Of a stretch of 64,000 nt of DNA, positions 24,720 through 37,114 are shown in pieces; within the stretch, counting starts at the first letter, position 1, and each line of letters begins with the position of its first letter. The position numbers and the translations under genes are program-made. Below the pieces are notes generated by a model. The model had not been told where the DNA came from. It saw only the letters and a program-made list of their open reading frames with translations, and did no database searches. The stretch is from assembly GCF_037975245.1 (NCBI RefSeq), contig NC_092576.1, forward strand, positions 12,639,111 to 12,703,110. The letters run 5' to 3'. The stretch is from Apostichopus japonicus (Eukaryota; Echinodermata; Holothuroidea; Aspidochirotida; Stichopodidae).

Positions 24720-26270
24720 ACGCCTTTGACGAGTGGGTTCGACAGAAAAATCGACTTCAAGACGAAACGAATTGAATGTAAAGAAAGTCGAGGGATAGGA
24801 GACAAAGACTTAACGGTTTCATCAACAAATTGTGGCTATGTCAAACACATTATTGAATGTCATCTCACTGCATGTCGTTTTGCTGGTAAGTGCGTAACTT
24901 TCAGCATGCATACACTTTTAAGAATGTTTGATAGGCCTAGGTCTTCCATCCACAGGTGAACAAGTCATACAACGATGTAGGCCAATAACTGAAACTGTAT
25001 TGCTTTCTCTCGATCTAGGTGAAGCAAGTACATACAGTATTCTAAGAGCCTTTCAAATAATTGATTACGAATAGGCTCAGGCAACATTTTCGTTGCTAAA
25101 GCCACTTATTGAGGCCTAACTTCTTCGTGTAGGTGTTATTCTGTCAAGGGTCCTCTTTGGACTTGTTTTAAGTTATGGACAATATCAGCATTGATTGACC
25201 ACTATGAACTAAAGTAGTGCCAGGCCTTTATGATCTCAGTTTGAAACTTGTAAGATTGTTTCTGAGGATCGTGTATCCTCTCATACAGAGAACATGTGTA
25301 AAATGTATAGATCGAACTTCAGGTTTCTCCTCCCATACGAGATATATTCTTGTTGAAGATATATTCTCATTAGTAGGACTTGTATGCGGATCACCAGTTA
25401 ACTAAAAGTTTGCATGATGCATTGCCTAGCTGGTTGTGTTCAATTGCTGGAGTCATAACAGACCTACAAATATGTTGCTATGTTCAGTAGAAAGTGGTGT
25501 GAGGAAAATTTGTGCTTCCACAGACCTTGAAACTGCTTGTTTTTGTTACACTTTGTTGAAGGTCGTTTCACCGTGATGAAGAAGGTATTGTAGCCCTATC
25601 CCAAGGTGAAGAAGAACTATTGTGTAGTGATGAAGGGTGAGTATATAGTAAAGACTATCACATGCGATAGTTACTCTATGGAAGTTTCTATGGATACAGT
25701 TTTCAGTGAATATTAAATGGAATATAACATGCATGTTCACCCTGCTGTACAGTGTGGAGCCAGCCATACTGTCAAACGAGGAACTATTTTCATTCTCATA
25801 TAAAGTGTCAAGAAAAGAAGTGAAAGAAAAATCAGCTAAAGTAAGCTAAGGCCTACGGTTTCATCTATGACCTATTCAATTTCCTTAGTGAAGTTGGGGT
25901 ATTCATCCTGTTTAAATACGCTGCTAAATGTTGTTTATGAGGTCAACAATTTTGGCCATTGAAAATTCCTATATTCTATGCTTTACCAGAACTTTAAAAA
26001 ACATCCCTTACGATCTTCCCTGCCAATAGCAAATACCACCAAGAGTACCTTGTTTTGGGCATAGAAAAAAGGGAGATTAAATATCTACAGGAGTTGGTAA
26101 TGCTAGTCATACTATACGCCCTTGTTCACAAATTCATGATTAAACACACTGTACTATTTCAGTGGTCAAGCCAAATTTTTCTTCACACAGGAAAGTATTG
26201 TTGGCCATTAGAACACTTGTGTCTAAAACCATATGGTGACTGTCAATTCATTAGGTGTACTCACGGATGA
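24720..26270 (+). pseudogene. Possible upstream exons of a decayed transposase-like gene
   Basis: Three loosely supported plus-strand pieces. An open segment at about 24726-24884 includes CHLTACRFAG, ending at a good donor (GCTGGTAAGTGCG). A short piece near 25560-25580 lies between acceptor TTGAAG and donor GTATTG. A segment after acceptor TATTTCAG at about 26160 starts WSSQIFLHTGKYCW, whose WxSQ pattern resembles a motif of the transposase-like family matched at 26755-27881. The pieces do not form a continuous frame by eye. Treat these as hints only. Confidence 0.25.
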
Positions 26271-26754
26271 ATCCTAATGCTAGTAATTGCCAATTTGGGG
26301 AAGTTTGTGTATCAAGTTACAAAGTAATAATGTTCAAGTGAATTTTGAGGAGGAATGTTTTGCCATAGGCAATTGTTTGTTAAATAGTTCACTGGTTTGT
26401 GCATTACTTTATCAGGTTTTCAACATTAGCTCTTAATGTTAGCATGTCAACATGGGGAGAAAGGCCATAAGAGGGGGAGGGGGGTTGTTAGGAATATACA
26501 TATTTAGCAAGAGAAGAATGCTAAGTTTAAGAGTTATCCTTTTTTCTGAAAGCTGACCTTGGTTGTTTTGCTTCAAACTTGGTACAAGAGAACATGATAC
26601 ATGTGAACATAGAGGTTACCCCTACCCCTAACCCCTACCATATATCCCGATTTTATACCCCTTGCAAAAAGACAGATATCATGACTGATGCAAATAGGCT
26701 TCGATACGTATTATCGATATACCTGTTGACTGAATTTTTGGATTTTCTTTCACA

Positions 26755-27881
26755 GGAAAATACTCCCAAATGAAACTGTAGAGAGTGAGGTGTTTCCTCC
26801 AGAGCTTGAGATGGACTCCTCAGAAGTGAAGAGTCTTTCCAGAAAACTGCCACTCGAGGAAGCGATATGTATTGTATTTTTAAACAAATTGTTAGAACTG
26901 CTGAAGTTAATACATGGGGAATACTGCACACACAAACTGTACTAAAATCATATCTTATCAATGGGTGCTATTGGTACAGCATTTTTTTTTTCTTAGAAGT
27001 GTAAAGCTGACCATGTGTGTGCTCACAAAACAGATTTTGTGGTATATTTTTATGTAACATTCAATATTTGTCAGCTGTAACCATTTTAGGAAGCAATTAT
27101 CCTAAAATGGCATTGTATATATTTTAAAGTTTCCAAAATATTTTTTTGTAAGCAACACAACATTTCTTCTTGTTCGAAGGTTGTATGTAACTCCAGCTGC
27201 TAAAGCTACTTGGCAGAAGATACAAAAGGCAGAATTCTGCAAACTTAAAGACATAGGTGTATGTTTAGCAGGGGATGCTAGAATGATGAAAATTCTTCCA
27301 AAATGTTGCATTTAGATGTATTTGATGTTAGGGAAGTAGGGGGAAAAGTCCAAACATGGAGCGAGTTGGATTTGAGAGAGGATTGGATTTTCTAATGAAA
27401 GAATTTAATTATGTAAAGTAGTGACAGATGCCCATGTTCAAATAAAGGCACTGCTAAAAAGTTGTCAAAAATATAATGGAATTTCTCATCAAGTGGATGT
27501 CTGGCATAGAGAAAAAAATCTTGTCAAGAAATTCTCTAACGTAGCAAATGCCAAAGAAAACACTGATCTGCACTTATGGGTCCCTGCTATACGTAATAAT
27601 TTCTTTTACTCCACTGAAGAGTGCGGCGTTAATGATATCAAATCAAGTCAATTTTGCTTCCACTTCTTCACCACATTGTAGGTAAACACCATTGGTTGTT
27701 ATCAATTGATGGTACATCAGATGAATGTAGTCATCCCCACCTATGTGAAAACGACCATAGTAAGCCTTATCCGAAGAAAGGATCACCGTCACATGAAGCT
27801 CTTAGGTCTGAAGTACTCAAGAAGCAGTTTCTTAACACTTTTCCATATTACAAAAATGTCAAGCATAATGGTTCACTTTAA
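26755..27881 (+). pseudogene. Decayed DDE-type transposase-like protein
   Basis: Plus-strand fragments in collinear order. After acceptor TTTCTTTCACAG (about 26755) comes an open exon containing ESEVFPPELEMDSSEV and EEAICIVFLNKLLELLKL. At about 27170-27305 is a broken piece with KLKDIGVCLAGDARMM. At 27421-27640 lie VTDAHVQIKALLKSCQKYN and VDVWHREKNLVKKFSN, then LHLWVPAIRNNFFYS. At 27654-27881 in another frame come LLHHIVGKHHW, DECSHPHL and EALRSEVLKKQFLNT. VTDAHxQI followed by DxWHxxKNL is typical of a widespread animal transposase-like family (Kolobok-like is my tentative assignment); the D residues are candidate catalytic positions. Several frameshifts and stops make it non-functional. It ends about 50 bp before the left end of the CACT-terminated element. 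Confidence 0.6.
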
Positions 27882-28345
27882 TCATATCACAATCATATGC
27901 AAACGTATGCCAATAAACGTTGTGCTTATTCTTACACTGAAAATAAAATTGTGTGTCAATTGACACCTTTCAAGGGTATAGGTGTTCTAGACACCATTTT
28001 TACACATTTGACACCAACAATGACCCCTTAAAGTGTGTCATTCTTTCATCGCTCCGAGAATGCACATTCTTATGTTGACACCATTTGAGTGTAATCACCA
28101 ATTTTACCCCGATAGAGGTGTCGAAATACACCACTGTGGTGTCCAACAATAAGCCGGCTATGTGGAGTCAAAACAATTTGAGGGGGTCAGTTGACATCTT
28201 TGGAATCAGCGTGACACTCTTTGATACTCATTTACATACTGGCACCTGTAGATACTCATTACGGGGGTCAAAGTAAGGCAGCAAGGGGTCAAATGAGACC
28301 TATTAAAGAATCGAATCAGCGTGACACCATTTGGTACTCATTTGC

Positions 28346-31300
28346 CTTACATACTGACAGTACTGTAGTGACCGCACGTTACTATGTTCCCGCCAAAAGC
28401 AAAGCGAGAAAACAGACTGCTTGGGCATGTTACAGTACAATATGTATATTTTTCTTACGTGCAACATACGCGTTACATGGGTGGGTAAGTACAGTAGTAT
28501 AAAAGTGCTAGCCGGTTGCACATGGATATGATGTTATGTAATATGCAGCAGCTTCGTTTTCATACACAGCATTGGTAATATTAGTCTACTTTACAGTACA
28601 CTGATCGTCACCGTGACAAATAAACATGTAATTTCAAATTACAAATTTATGTTATCATAAAATTATATTATTTGTGTTGCAAATAAATAAGTATCATTCA
28701 CATTGATTAATATCATAGGCCTGCAACCTGAAACTTTTAAACAAACGAAAGCAGAAAGTAGGCTAAGCCAAAGGCTGGTAGCCTAGCATAGTAGTAGTAG
28801 GTGTCCAATAGTCAATACTGTTAGGCCAATACCAGATAGTAGAAAGCCTTTACTAGGCCTAGTTTAACTAGTCCGCAATTGCAGACCCGAATGTTACGGT
28901 AGGCTACACATACCTCTGCAACAGAGTGAGCAGGCCGACAAAATACACAGTTCAAAATAAACAGTCATTAAAAAAGGCTAGGCCCTACAGGACTTTAACC
29001 CCTGAATATATGGTAAAATTATAGGAGCAATTGAAGAATACCAGTTCACTGGCAAACACAACCTAAGAGTAAGAAACAATGGCTACACCATCAAAGAAAC
29101 CTCTGCCTTGCCCTAAATCCTTATCTACACAAACGAATGACCTCTCAAATAAACAACCCCACTATTGAACAGTGTTAGATATATTATCCCCCTAAAAAAA
29201 TCTTGGTCCAATTAATGTTTCTGAGGTGGCTACACCGACTCCATCATCTACACTGTCAAATAATTTCTCCCTATCGATCAGTGTTAGAGATTTATCAAAA
29301 AAGTCCAAATCCAATCAATGTTCCTTGAGTGGCTCCATCGTCTACACTCTCAAACGAAGCCTTTTGAGAACAACACATCACACACATGAACGATTTTTGC
29401 GTCATTTAGTCTTTTCAGTCAATGGTCTACTGGTAACAAATGTGACTGTGTGGCCGGCTACACCGAGTAGCTTACAGTGGACTAGTATTATACAATTAAG
29501 CCTAATTAACCCACAGTAGTTTATGCCTAGCCTAGGCCCCTATATTGTTAATACTCACAGTCACAAAGGTACTAATTTAGAATCAGTGACCGGAAGAAGA
29601 GCTATATGTTGACCCTAACCTTGTTTCTAAGTGTACTAATTTTCTAAGTTTTGTAAGTATCTCCTGAGTGAAAATGGGCGCCCCGAAAAATAGTGGCGGC
29701 CCCTTTAACCCCCCCCCCATCCCCCTTAAAAAAATCAACCCCTAGCTCGCTCTGTAAAACAGATTTTTCCGAACCTCATTTTAGACCAATACACTAACAA
29801 TCTGTTCGACAACCGATTATTTTATATGTATATCCCATACCTTATGCAATGCATAAAACCAAAAAAAAGGATCGAAAACCAAAAGCATCGAAAATCGAAT
29901 ATTATAACATTGTTACGTCATCATAACAACATGATCAGAATGCACGACACGTTCAATGCAATTATAGTGTGTGAAATTCCTCACATGTAGTTAACCAGTA
30001 TAAGTTCTACTAAGACTTAGTGTTACGGGCAGTCAAATGAACGTTTCTTAATTGACCGCTAATCACCTTGCGCAACCGTTCAGATTGAATCTTACATTAC
30101 TTCAGAGTCTAAATGTTTCCCCAAAACTTTAAAATTTACTTTGGTAAGTGTCAATTCCTTCATAGACTTTCGTCAAAAATAAGAAAGGGAAGCAAGGTTA
30201 TTGCTACTCATGATTTAGTTTAAAGGTAGGTCAAAAGGTTACCTCAGATCGCGAAAGGTCAAAACTGGAAATGTGATAAATTGTTCATTTTCCTTTACTT
30301 GAAAACATTAAATATATCACAAGGTGATGCCATAAGAGTCTCAAGAGAACATTATCTGATAATTTTTCAAGGTACAAAGGCCACCAAACCAAAAATGTAA
30401 CTCTTAGTGATCGTATTTGTGTATACATAATGATGGGGAAATGGATGAATCCAAGGTAAAATAGGCAGGCTTAATATATTTTATTTACTTGTTGCAAACA
30501 TGGCTAATTGGGCAATTTAACAATCCAGATGAGTTCTTAATACTTAAATCCAACACAATATATCACTGATATGCTAAGCACACCCATTCATTATGAACTG
30601 ATCCATTTTGTGTAAATGCTTGTAAAAGGTTTGATTGTAGTGAGGTGTTTGTAACATTTTAAATATATAAGCTTAAATGTATAAGGGCAATTCCACATGA
30701 GAGAGAAAAATTGTCAAATTGATCAAAGTCATCAACAAGTACATTTTTGTTGGTTTCTGGATCAAAATTTAATGGACAATCCAGCTGTGGTAGTGAAAAC
30801 TTTGAAAAAATGGACTATCGGGTGAAAAGGACCTGCTTTTTGGGTAAACTTTGCAATTTGGAAAGTTGCGAAAAATAGATTTTCTTCCTTTTCCTGATTG
30901 AAATGGATGCTTCTGGTAGAAATAACAGTGAATTCAATGTGAGCATCAATAATCAACATCCCAGTGATTATTTTCATAAAGTCCTTTGGTTGAATTTTTC
31001 TTGCTTTGTCTCAAAAATAGGAAAAGTAAGGTAGTAACAAATTTGGTATGTAATTCTGTTACCAAAAAACATTAAAAAGCTATTATCCTCATCTTTTTGT
31101 GATATTTACCAAAATTCCAATTTTCTAATGAGGTGCTATAATCCTATAACAAATAATTTTTTGGGTAATGAAAAATTACTTTGGCCGTGAAAAAAATAGC
31201 TGTAAGAGGTTATGTTCTAACTGGCAACCCTGGTTACAAAACAACATATTTTCATGGCCACGCTGTGTGTACACAGAAAACACGAGAGTAAAACTTTACC

Positions 31301-32070
31301 TCGGTGAATGATATTTAACATTCCGTAAATTATATACTATATAATGATATTTCAGCATCAAGATCAAAGAAACATCAACAGATTATTAGGTGGTTTTAGT
31401 GTCAAAGTCTACTTTTTTATAAAGACTATAAATTTTATCAAAGTGTGAATGAAAAATTTCAGTTCGTATGGTTTTTAGCGATAGTCCTGCAATAGACCTA
31501 ACTCTACAGTGAGTATACTACTACTAGCGTGTGCAAAAATGTTAGACACATATTCACTGTCTTTGAAGAGTAGCTTTATTATTGCGAAACTTGTGTGGCA
31601 GTGTAAATAATGAACCATATTACTGGGGTTGTTACCCTAACTTGTACATGGTCAACACAGGGTTAGGCCAAGATTGTCAAGGCCTCTACACCGACATCCC
31701 GCAGTTAGTAAATAGATGTTGTGAATTGGATCGTAACATTAATTGATGTGTCATTCAATAAGGCATAAGTAGGTATTTATGGGGTTTTGATTTCTTGCCA
31801 GAGGCCAAAGGAATCCATTCATGGTTGTGTGTGTATGTCTGTGTGACAAAGCTTGTAAACACTAAGTGAATAATTCAATGTCTGATATTATATCAAACAC
31901 TGAAAACCTTGTAAACACCATAACTTGAAGAAAACTTCAATTTAGCTCATACTTGGTATGTATGTCCCTATTAGTGAGTACATGATCCCTAATGTTTTTG
32001 GAAGTCAAAAGTCATCAGAGGTCAACAGAGGTCAAAAGGGCGACTCACTGAATAAGTAGACATGGCCATT
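28346..32070. other. Interior of the candidate element: mostly unassigned
   Basis: No long coding frame. Around 29080-29380 two diverged copies of a unit of about 108 bp occur (CAGTGTTAGATAT...CTACACTGTCAAA and CAGTGTTAGAGAT...CTACACTCTCAAA). At 31790-32045 there is a segment of the style GTAAACACTAAGTG ... ACTTGGTATGTATGT ... CAGAGGTCAACAGAGGTCAA, which resembles a dispersed repeat I associate with marine invertebrate genomes; its family name is not known to me. Confidence 0.4.
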
Positions 32071-32139
32071 GGCTTTCTTGTTTTAATTTGAGTTTGGAAT
32101 TGCCCATCTGTAAATCTGTATTTTTATTCTTTTTTTTCA

Positions 32140-32474
32140 GAATTTCATACAGTACCGGTACTACCAGCTCATGCAGAAACACCTCATTAACAGCCAGTTG
32201 GGTAATTTACATCAAAATACTGTACGATTATACAATGAACAACGATCAGAGGCTTCAGCTGGAGGATTTTATTGTTCAATATTGTGATTATGTCTCCCAT
32301 CATTTTTCGAAACTTTTCAATCACTTGAAGTATGTTCAGGCTCATAATCCTGATTTTATAGTTAATTGCGGACTTGCTGAGTGCAGGAAATCATATAAAA
32401 TGGTACCAAAACCTGTCAATCACATTCATATGAATAATCATACTTTATCTGGGTACAAATGTTACAGCTTTTAA
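32140..32474 (+). CDS. C2H2-finger-like exon, possibly transposon-encoded
   Basis: After a T-rich acceptor (TTCTTTTTTTTCAG at about 32140) the frame is open to a TAA at 32472-32474. It contains MNNDQRLQLEDFIVQYCDYV, then YVQAHNPDFIVNCGLAECRK and VPKPVNHIHMNNHT. The Cys-x4-Cys-x12-His-x5-His spacing fits a degenerate C2H2 zinc finger. Similar single-finger N-terminal modules occur in many repetitive invertebrate genes. The exon lies inside the candidate CACT-ended element, so it may be its DNA-binding N-terminus. No catalytic domain follows within the element. There is no good donor, so it may be a relic. Confidence 0.35.
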
Positions 32475-32939
32475 ACTTGGGACATTCAGTAAAAATTAGA
32501 ACACCTAGGGAAACTAAATTTAGTGATTCACAAATAGAAAATGAACCATAAAACATTTTAACTAAACGGTTTGTTAATTGTTAACAAATGAAAGGAGCTT
32601 TACAATTTTATCTATACTCTATACAACTTCCCTGTGTACTTAGTACAGTAATATGTGAATGTTGACAGTATATTGTCAATAACATAAGAAAGCTGATACC
32701 CCTTGATTAATGAATATAATTACTAAATTTGTACTTTAATTTTATGATTGTTCATGAACTAATTATAGATAATTAGACATTAAGCAGCATTATTTAATGT
32801 TACAAGCTCAGTAATACATTTGCAACAAAATCAAAAGTGACTTTCTTGTTTTAGTTTGCATCACACTTTTTTACAAACTTTCCATGGTGATACGATTTAG
32901 TAGTGATTCCTTTTAATATATAATTGATTCAACACATTA

Positions 32940-33511
32940 TAGGGTGTCCCTAATGAGTACTTATTCGAAGACAGTGCATCAATACTATTTTGGTGTCATT
33001 AGATCTCCTGATAATGGGTATTCAGGTAAGCATGTCAAAAATTACTGAACACTCAACGGGGATCACTTCTACATCCTAAAACCTTTGTGTGCTCACCTGT
33101 AAGATGCATCCTGAACATCTTAAAGGTGTCTCTTGATACCCATATTGGTGTCATTTGACTTCTTTGAAAATGGGTCTTCAGGTAAGCACCTCAAGGTCTC
33201 GGTGATGACTGGACACCCCAAAGTAGTCTGAAATACACCTTAAAGGTGTCACATAGACACCTTTGTTTGCTCACCCAAAAGTTATACATTTACACCTTAA
33301 AGGTGTCTCTTGACACCCATATTGGTGTCATTTAACTCTTCTGAAACGGGTCTTTAGGTTAGCACTTAAAGGTGTCAGTGGTAACTGGAAACCCAAAGTA
33401 GTCAGAAAATGAACCTTCAAGGTGTCACTTGGACTCCTTTTCATGCTTACTTGAAGACCCACTTCTGGACACCTTTAAAGGTGTCAAATGACACCTTTAT
33501 TTTTTTGAGTG
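32940..33511 (+). repeat. Subterminal tandem repeat of the CACT-ended element
   Basis: Three units align on TTGGTGTCATT(A/T)GA ... GGGT(A/C)TTCAGGTAAGCA at about 32990, 33146 and 33323 (spacing 156 and 177 bp). AAGGTGTCTCTTGA(T/C)ACCCATATTGG is shared by the second and third. The unit contains many GGTGTC/GACACC pairs, so the region can form local hairpins. Such arrays are the usual transposase-binding zone in large DNA transposons. Confidence 0.8.
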
Positions 33512-33810
33512 TATGATGGATTCGTAACTATAATACTATTGGCTGCTATTAATCACAACTATCACATTGAACGAGCATATGATTCAACTGTTGATGTCAA
33601 CCAGTGTTTGGGCGAAGTATAGTAAAATATAAAAACAACGGGCGCCTCAAAAAGTCAAAGTGCCTAAGGCTTTTGGTTACATTCCTGAATTGATGAAACT
33701 GCTCAGACAAGAGAATCAGTGCCATTTATCGGCCAGAGTAGTCCTACATAAAGATTTCCCAATAAACATCAAACCAAATATTGGCAGTGATCCAAAGCCT
33801 AGCATGAGTG

Positions 33811-33990
33811 TCTTAGTCTTGATGTGTGGTAAATTTATTACACTTAAGAGTTATATAAAGACTCCTTACTTTATTCGTTCATTTGATTACGATTGACTTG
33901 TTTTGTTAAGCGCCTAGAGCAGGTTAGTAATTCTTCTTTCTGATTTAGCACTATATAAATCCACTGTTTATTATTACTATTAATATTATG
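33811..33990 (+). mobile_element. LINE 3' end (CR1/L2-like tail)
   Basis: The frame ends YIKTPYFIRSFDYD and TGA, followed by AAGCGCCTAGAGC, a short 3' UTR, then GCACTATATAAATCCA and a TTATTA-type tail. This pattern, a KTxLFxRSFD-like protein end, AAGCGCCTxGAGC and TATATAAAT plus (TTATTA)n, is typical of CR1/L2-group LINE 3' ends. A diverged duplicate of the part TTTAAAGACTCCCTACTTTA lies at about 34128-34222, so the segment was copied locally. Confidence 0.65.
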
Positions 33991-34894
33991 TTTCATTCCA
34001 AGAAATTGGAACATCTGTAGAGTGCCAGTAATGTTTATACACCTACACTTTATTGTTTTATGAAGTAAAATAAGTCAAGTTATTGATTATCACTCTTAAT
34101 GGCTCGGAGAGATGTTACATAAAGTTAAGTCTTGATGTGTGCTGTTAATTTACTACACTTATTTAAAGTATATAAAGAGTTATTTAAAGACTCCCTACTT
34201 TACTCGTTCATTTGATTTAAATCCACTTTATTATTATATATTTTACAAGTCAAGCAAAGCATGTTCTTTGATTTTCATGTCAAAAACAGAGCCCTTGGAT
34301 TACATTCAATACCATGTTATCCTTGTAACACACTGTAAACATGTTATTTGATTGATGCCTTAAAGTCTTAAGTATTGCCATTGAGTTCTGCATGCATCTG
34401 AGGTGGCATACTTATCTTATCCAGTGGTGAGTAGCATTTAGTCAGAACTTCTATCTAGACTTAGAGAACATATGATTGTAATGGTTTAACATGTGAGTCA
34501 CTGGGGCTTTCAGTAGGGTAAGGAACTGCTAGTATCTTGTTAGACTACATAAAGTTTTCAGCCCCTGTAATATATGTAACTCGGCTGTTTAAGAGGTCAT
34601 TTATTAAAATTAAAAGTAGAAAAACAAGCTTGGCAACTTGGTTTGATAGCATTCATGGTTAGTAACTGTCTATAACACATCACAATGGCTGTGATAATAC
34701 TTCATTATTGAGAGAAAGAAAGAGAATACATTGCATCAACTAAGTTTGAACTGTTTATACCTTTATTTGGAGTGCTCACACCTGTAATATGTGAATCTAC
34801 ATTTGCTACTTGCTATCTACAATCTAACTTTTTCCCTGATCGTGTCGTTTCATACCTTCAAAACACGAAATAAATATTTTACCTTTCAGCATAA

Positions 34895-35480
34895 TTTGCA
34901 AACTTCTTTCACTCCTTGGACGAACAATAACACCCCTTCACCTCCACTCTGCCTAGGTTACTACTCTCTAAAAACTTACCAAAAAGTAATTTATCATCAC
35001 TGTGCTACCATGAAATAATCAGTTTACCTTCAGCAATGTTTCACTACTTGGAGTAACAATAACTCCCCACCCACCATCATCCCACATAGGTTACTACTGG
35101 TTATATGTATATATAAGAAAAGTAATTACCATCACTGTGCCAAAGGTTGATAGATTGAAAACCCTTTCACAAACCCTGAAATAATCAGTTTACCTTCAAC
35201 AGTGTTGCACTGATTGGAGTATCAATTACGCCTCCCCCTCCCACCTCACCCACCATCATCCCACATAGGTTACTACTGTCTATATACTTAAGAAAAGAAA
35301 TGACCACCACTCCCAAAAGTTGTTTATAAGATTGAATACCTTTTTACAAACTATGAAGTAATCAGTTTGCCGTCAACAATGTTTCACTGCTTGGAGTAAC
35401 AATAACCCCTTACCCTCCCCCCCCCCCCCACTCTGCCCCCATCACCCCACTTGAGTTACGACTTTCTACAAAGTTGTCAC
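34895..35480 (+). repeat. Tandem repeat, unit about 165-180 bp, about 3.5 copies
   Basis: Units align on AAATAATCAGTTTACCTTC (about 35013 and 35179; diverged copy near 35358), on TTTCACT(A/G)CTTGGAGTAACAA, and on CACATAGGTTACTACT. Each has a C-rich stretch of variable length. No coding potential. Confidence 0.8.
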
Positions 35481-35583
35481 TATCACTGCGCCAATATGTT
35501 TTCATTTTAAACTGTTTTCTCTCTTAATCGATGAGGTTGTTGCCAGGATTGAATCCTACATATTGTCTATCCACAGATGGAAA

Positions 35584-35859
35584 TCATTCCATTATATTTG
35601 AGTTGCAACAGGATGGCAATACTATTCCATTTCCTCTACCTAGGCGACAACAATTCCAGTAAATAAAATTTAGCATCTTAGCATCACTTAACATATGTCC
35701 ACAATACATCCATTGTAACCACGAAGGGACTTCACGAGAGACAGCCACTTCCTCAGACTGGTTTGGCGCAGTGAGATCACTGTGAGGATCTGAATTTCTG
35801 CGGAGAAGCACTACTGCAACCTGCTCTAACTGTTCTCGTGAAAATCTCTGTTCATACAT
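35584..35859 (-). pseudogene. Terminal exon resembling a P2X7-intracellular-domain-like protein
   Basis: Minus-strand exon after acceptor TTTTCAAACAG, open for 91 codons to TGA. It begins MYEQRFSREQLEQVAVVLL and later reads REVPSWLQWMYCGHMLSDAK and, shortly after, NCCRLGRG. The opening resembles the YExRxTxEQLxE segment, and the W..CGHM....CC spacing loosely resembles the WCxCGxCxxM...CC signature, of the P2X7 C-terminal (ballast) domain found in many invertebrate proteins. The first Cys residues of that signature are lost. It joins in phase 0 to the exon at 36996-37114. Identification is tentative. The domain binds zinc in P2X7, but no channel domain is present here. Confidence 0.4.
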
Positions 35860-35879
35860 CTGTTTGAAAATTAAAAAGA

Positions 35880-36995
35880 GCTTATTTCTTTCACTACAAT
35901 CATTAACATATTAAGGGATAACCGGCAAATTGGCTGGTTAAAAATGCAGGATATGTTTTGGGTCAAACTCACTACCTCATAACACTCTGAATGGTGAAAT
36001 TTTGGTATTTTGTGAATGCATGTGGCAACACAGCAGAGTGAATGATGCAATCATGGCACTTCAACTACAAATGCTTTTGTCTATTTATGAGCTATTTCAT
36101 TTAGTTCATCACAGATGAAAATAATCACAAAGATGCATTTTGATAGAATTCTTAACACAGAAACCTTGACAGCGTGGAATATTTTTCTCATCCACATAAA
36201 TGTCAAATTTTCAGCCACTGGAATAACCATTTAAGAAAAAATTGAACACATAGATTTCATTTGATTTCATACATTAAATAAACCAGCTAAGGTCAGGCAA
36301 TCTGATCGCAGCAATTTACATGAAAAAAACAATGGTCATCTTGATAGATAACAAGTTTGGTTATCATTGAAAGAGACAACATGTTGTTTTCTTTGATTTC
36401 ACAAAGACTGACATTCCTCAGAAGCTATACTTTTATTCTATAATCTTTATTTACTTAAAACCTTGAATTTGACATATTTTGGAATGTTAATGTTTTAGCT
36501 GGTAATGTATTATGAGTGTGGGTTTTCATCAAAATGCAATATTTTGAATGAATATGTTGTGTGAATAAATGACTTGGGATTATGAAGGCGGTGGGGGGGG
36601 GGGGAATTCAGCCCAATCATCATGCATGGTGACATCACATAGTTTTCTTCTTTTAGAGAACTTCATAAACCTGTAATATTGGCTGCAATCTGAATATCAT
36701 TCTCTTAGGATTTGAAGGTGTGTCAGTCACTAAGGTACAGACCAACTGCACCACTGTATGTCTGACATATTCTTTGTCAGGTATATTCTTTGTTATAAGA
36801 ATTTGGTAAACATAACTTATAAATAGAAAATTAATTTTGGTCTGGTAACATGGGGCACAGTTGCACATTGTGACATTAACTTGTACTACATTATATTATA
36901 TGCATCATAATCTGCATACGTTATGATTTTTGTGGTCTATGATCATCAAAATAATGTAAATAGTTAGTAAAGTAGAAAGTGTGTGCTATGCCAAC
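35880..36995. other. Intron-like sequence between minus-strand exons
   Basis: AT-rich with a G run at about 36592-36603. The 36653-36868 minus frame has no recognisable product. Confidence 0.35.
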
Positions 36996-37114
36996 CTGAA
37001 GTTGAGATTCAGTTTTGTTTGAAGCCACATTCTGCTGCCCAGGTGCACTATCACCTTCACCTACTGTATGCTCATTTGGTGAAACCTTACTCTCACTAGT
37101 GTCTGACAAAATTT
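36996..37114 (-). pseudogene. Acidic/Ser-rich linker exon of the same minus-strand model
   Basis: Minus-strand exon between acceptor TCTTTATACAG and a weak donor (CAGGTTGGC). It reads ILSDTSESKVSPNEHTVGE then GDSAPGQQNVASNKTESQLQ, ending in phase 0 and continuing into the YEQRFS exon. The composition is low-complexity acidic and polar, as in linkers. Upstream it would join the Cys-rich segment at 37827-37990, but in the required frame that segment has a stop just before its donor. Confidence 0.35.

Larger units (their letters stand above)
27935..33511. mobile_element. Candidate 5.6-kb DNA transposon with CACT ends and GGTGTC subterminal repeats
   Basis: The left end reads CACTGAAAATAAAATTG and, 20 bp in, TCAATTGACACCTTTCAAGG. 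The reverse complement of the right end reads CACTCAAAAAAATAAAGG, then TCATTTGACACCTTTAAAGG. Both ends are flanked by TA. The ends therefore form imperfect terminal inverted repeats of about 45 bp. Both subterminal regions are packed with GACACC/GGTGTC words: left 27957-28345, right 32940-33511 with a 156-177 bp tandem unit. CACT termini and subterminal repeats recall CACTA/EnSpm-type or Chapaev-type elements, but the TA flank would also suit a mariner-like element. An alternative is two separate short elements inserted in opposite orientations. Confidence 0.45.

Noticed and set aside
29226-29519. A 97-codon frame with a Ser/Thr-rich start
   Set aside because: It overlaps diverged tandem copies of a 108-bp repeat and lacks splice signals or family resemblance.
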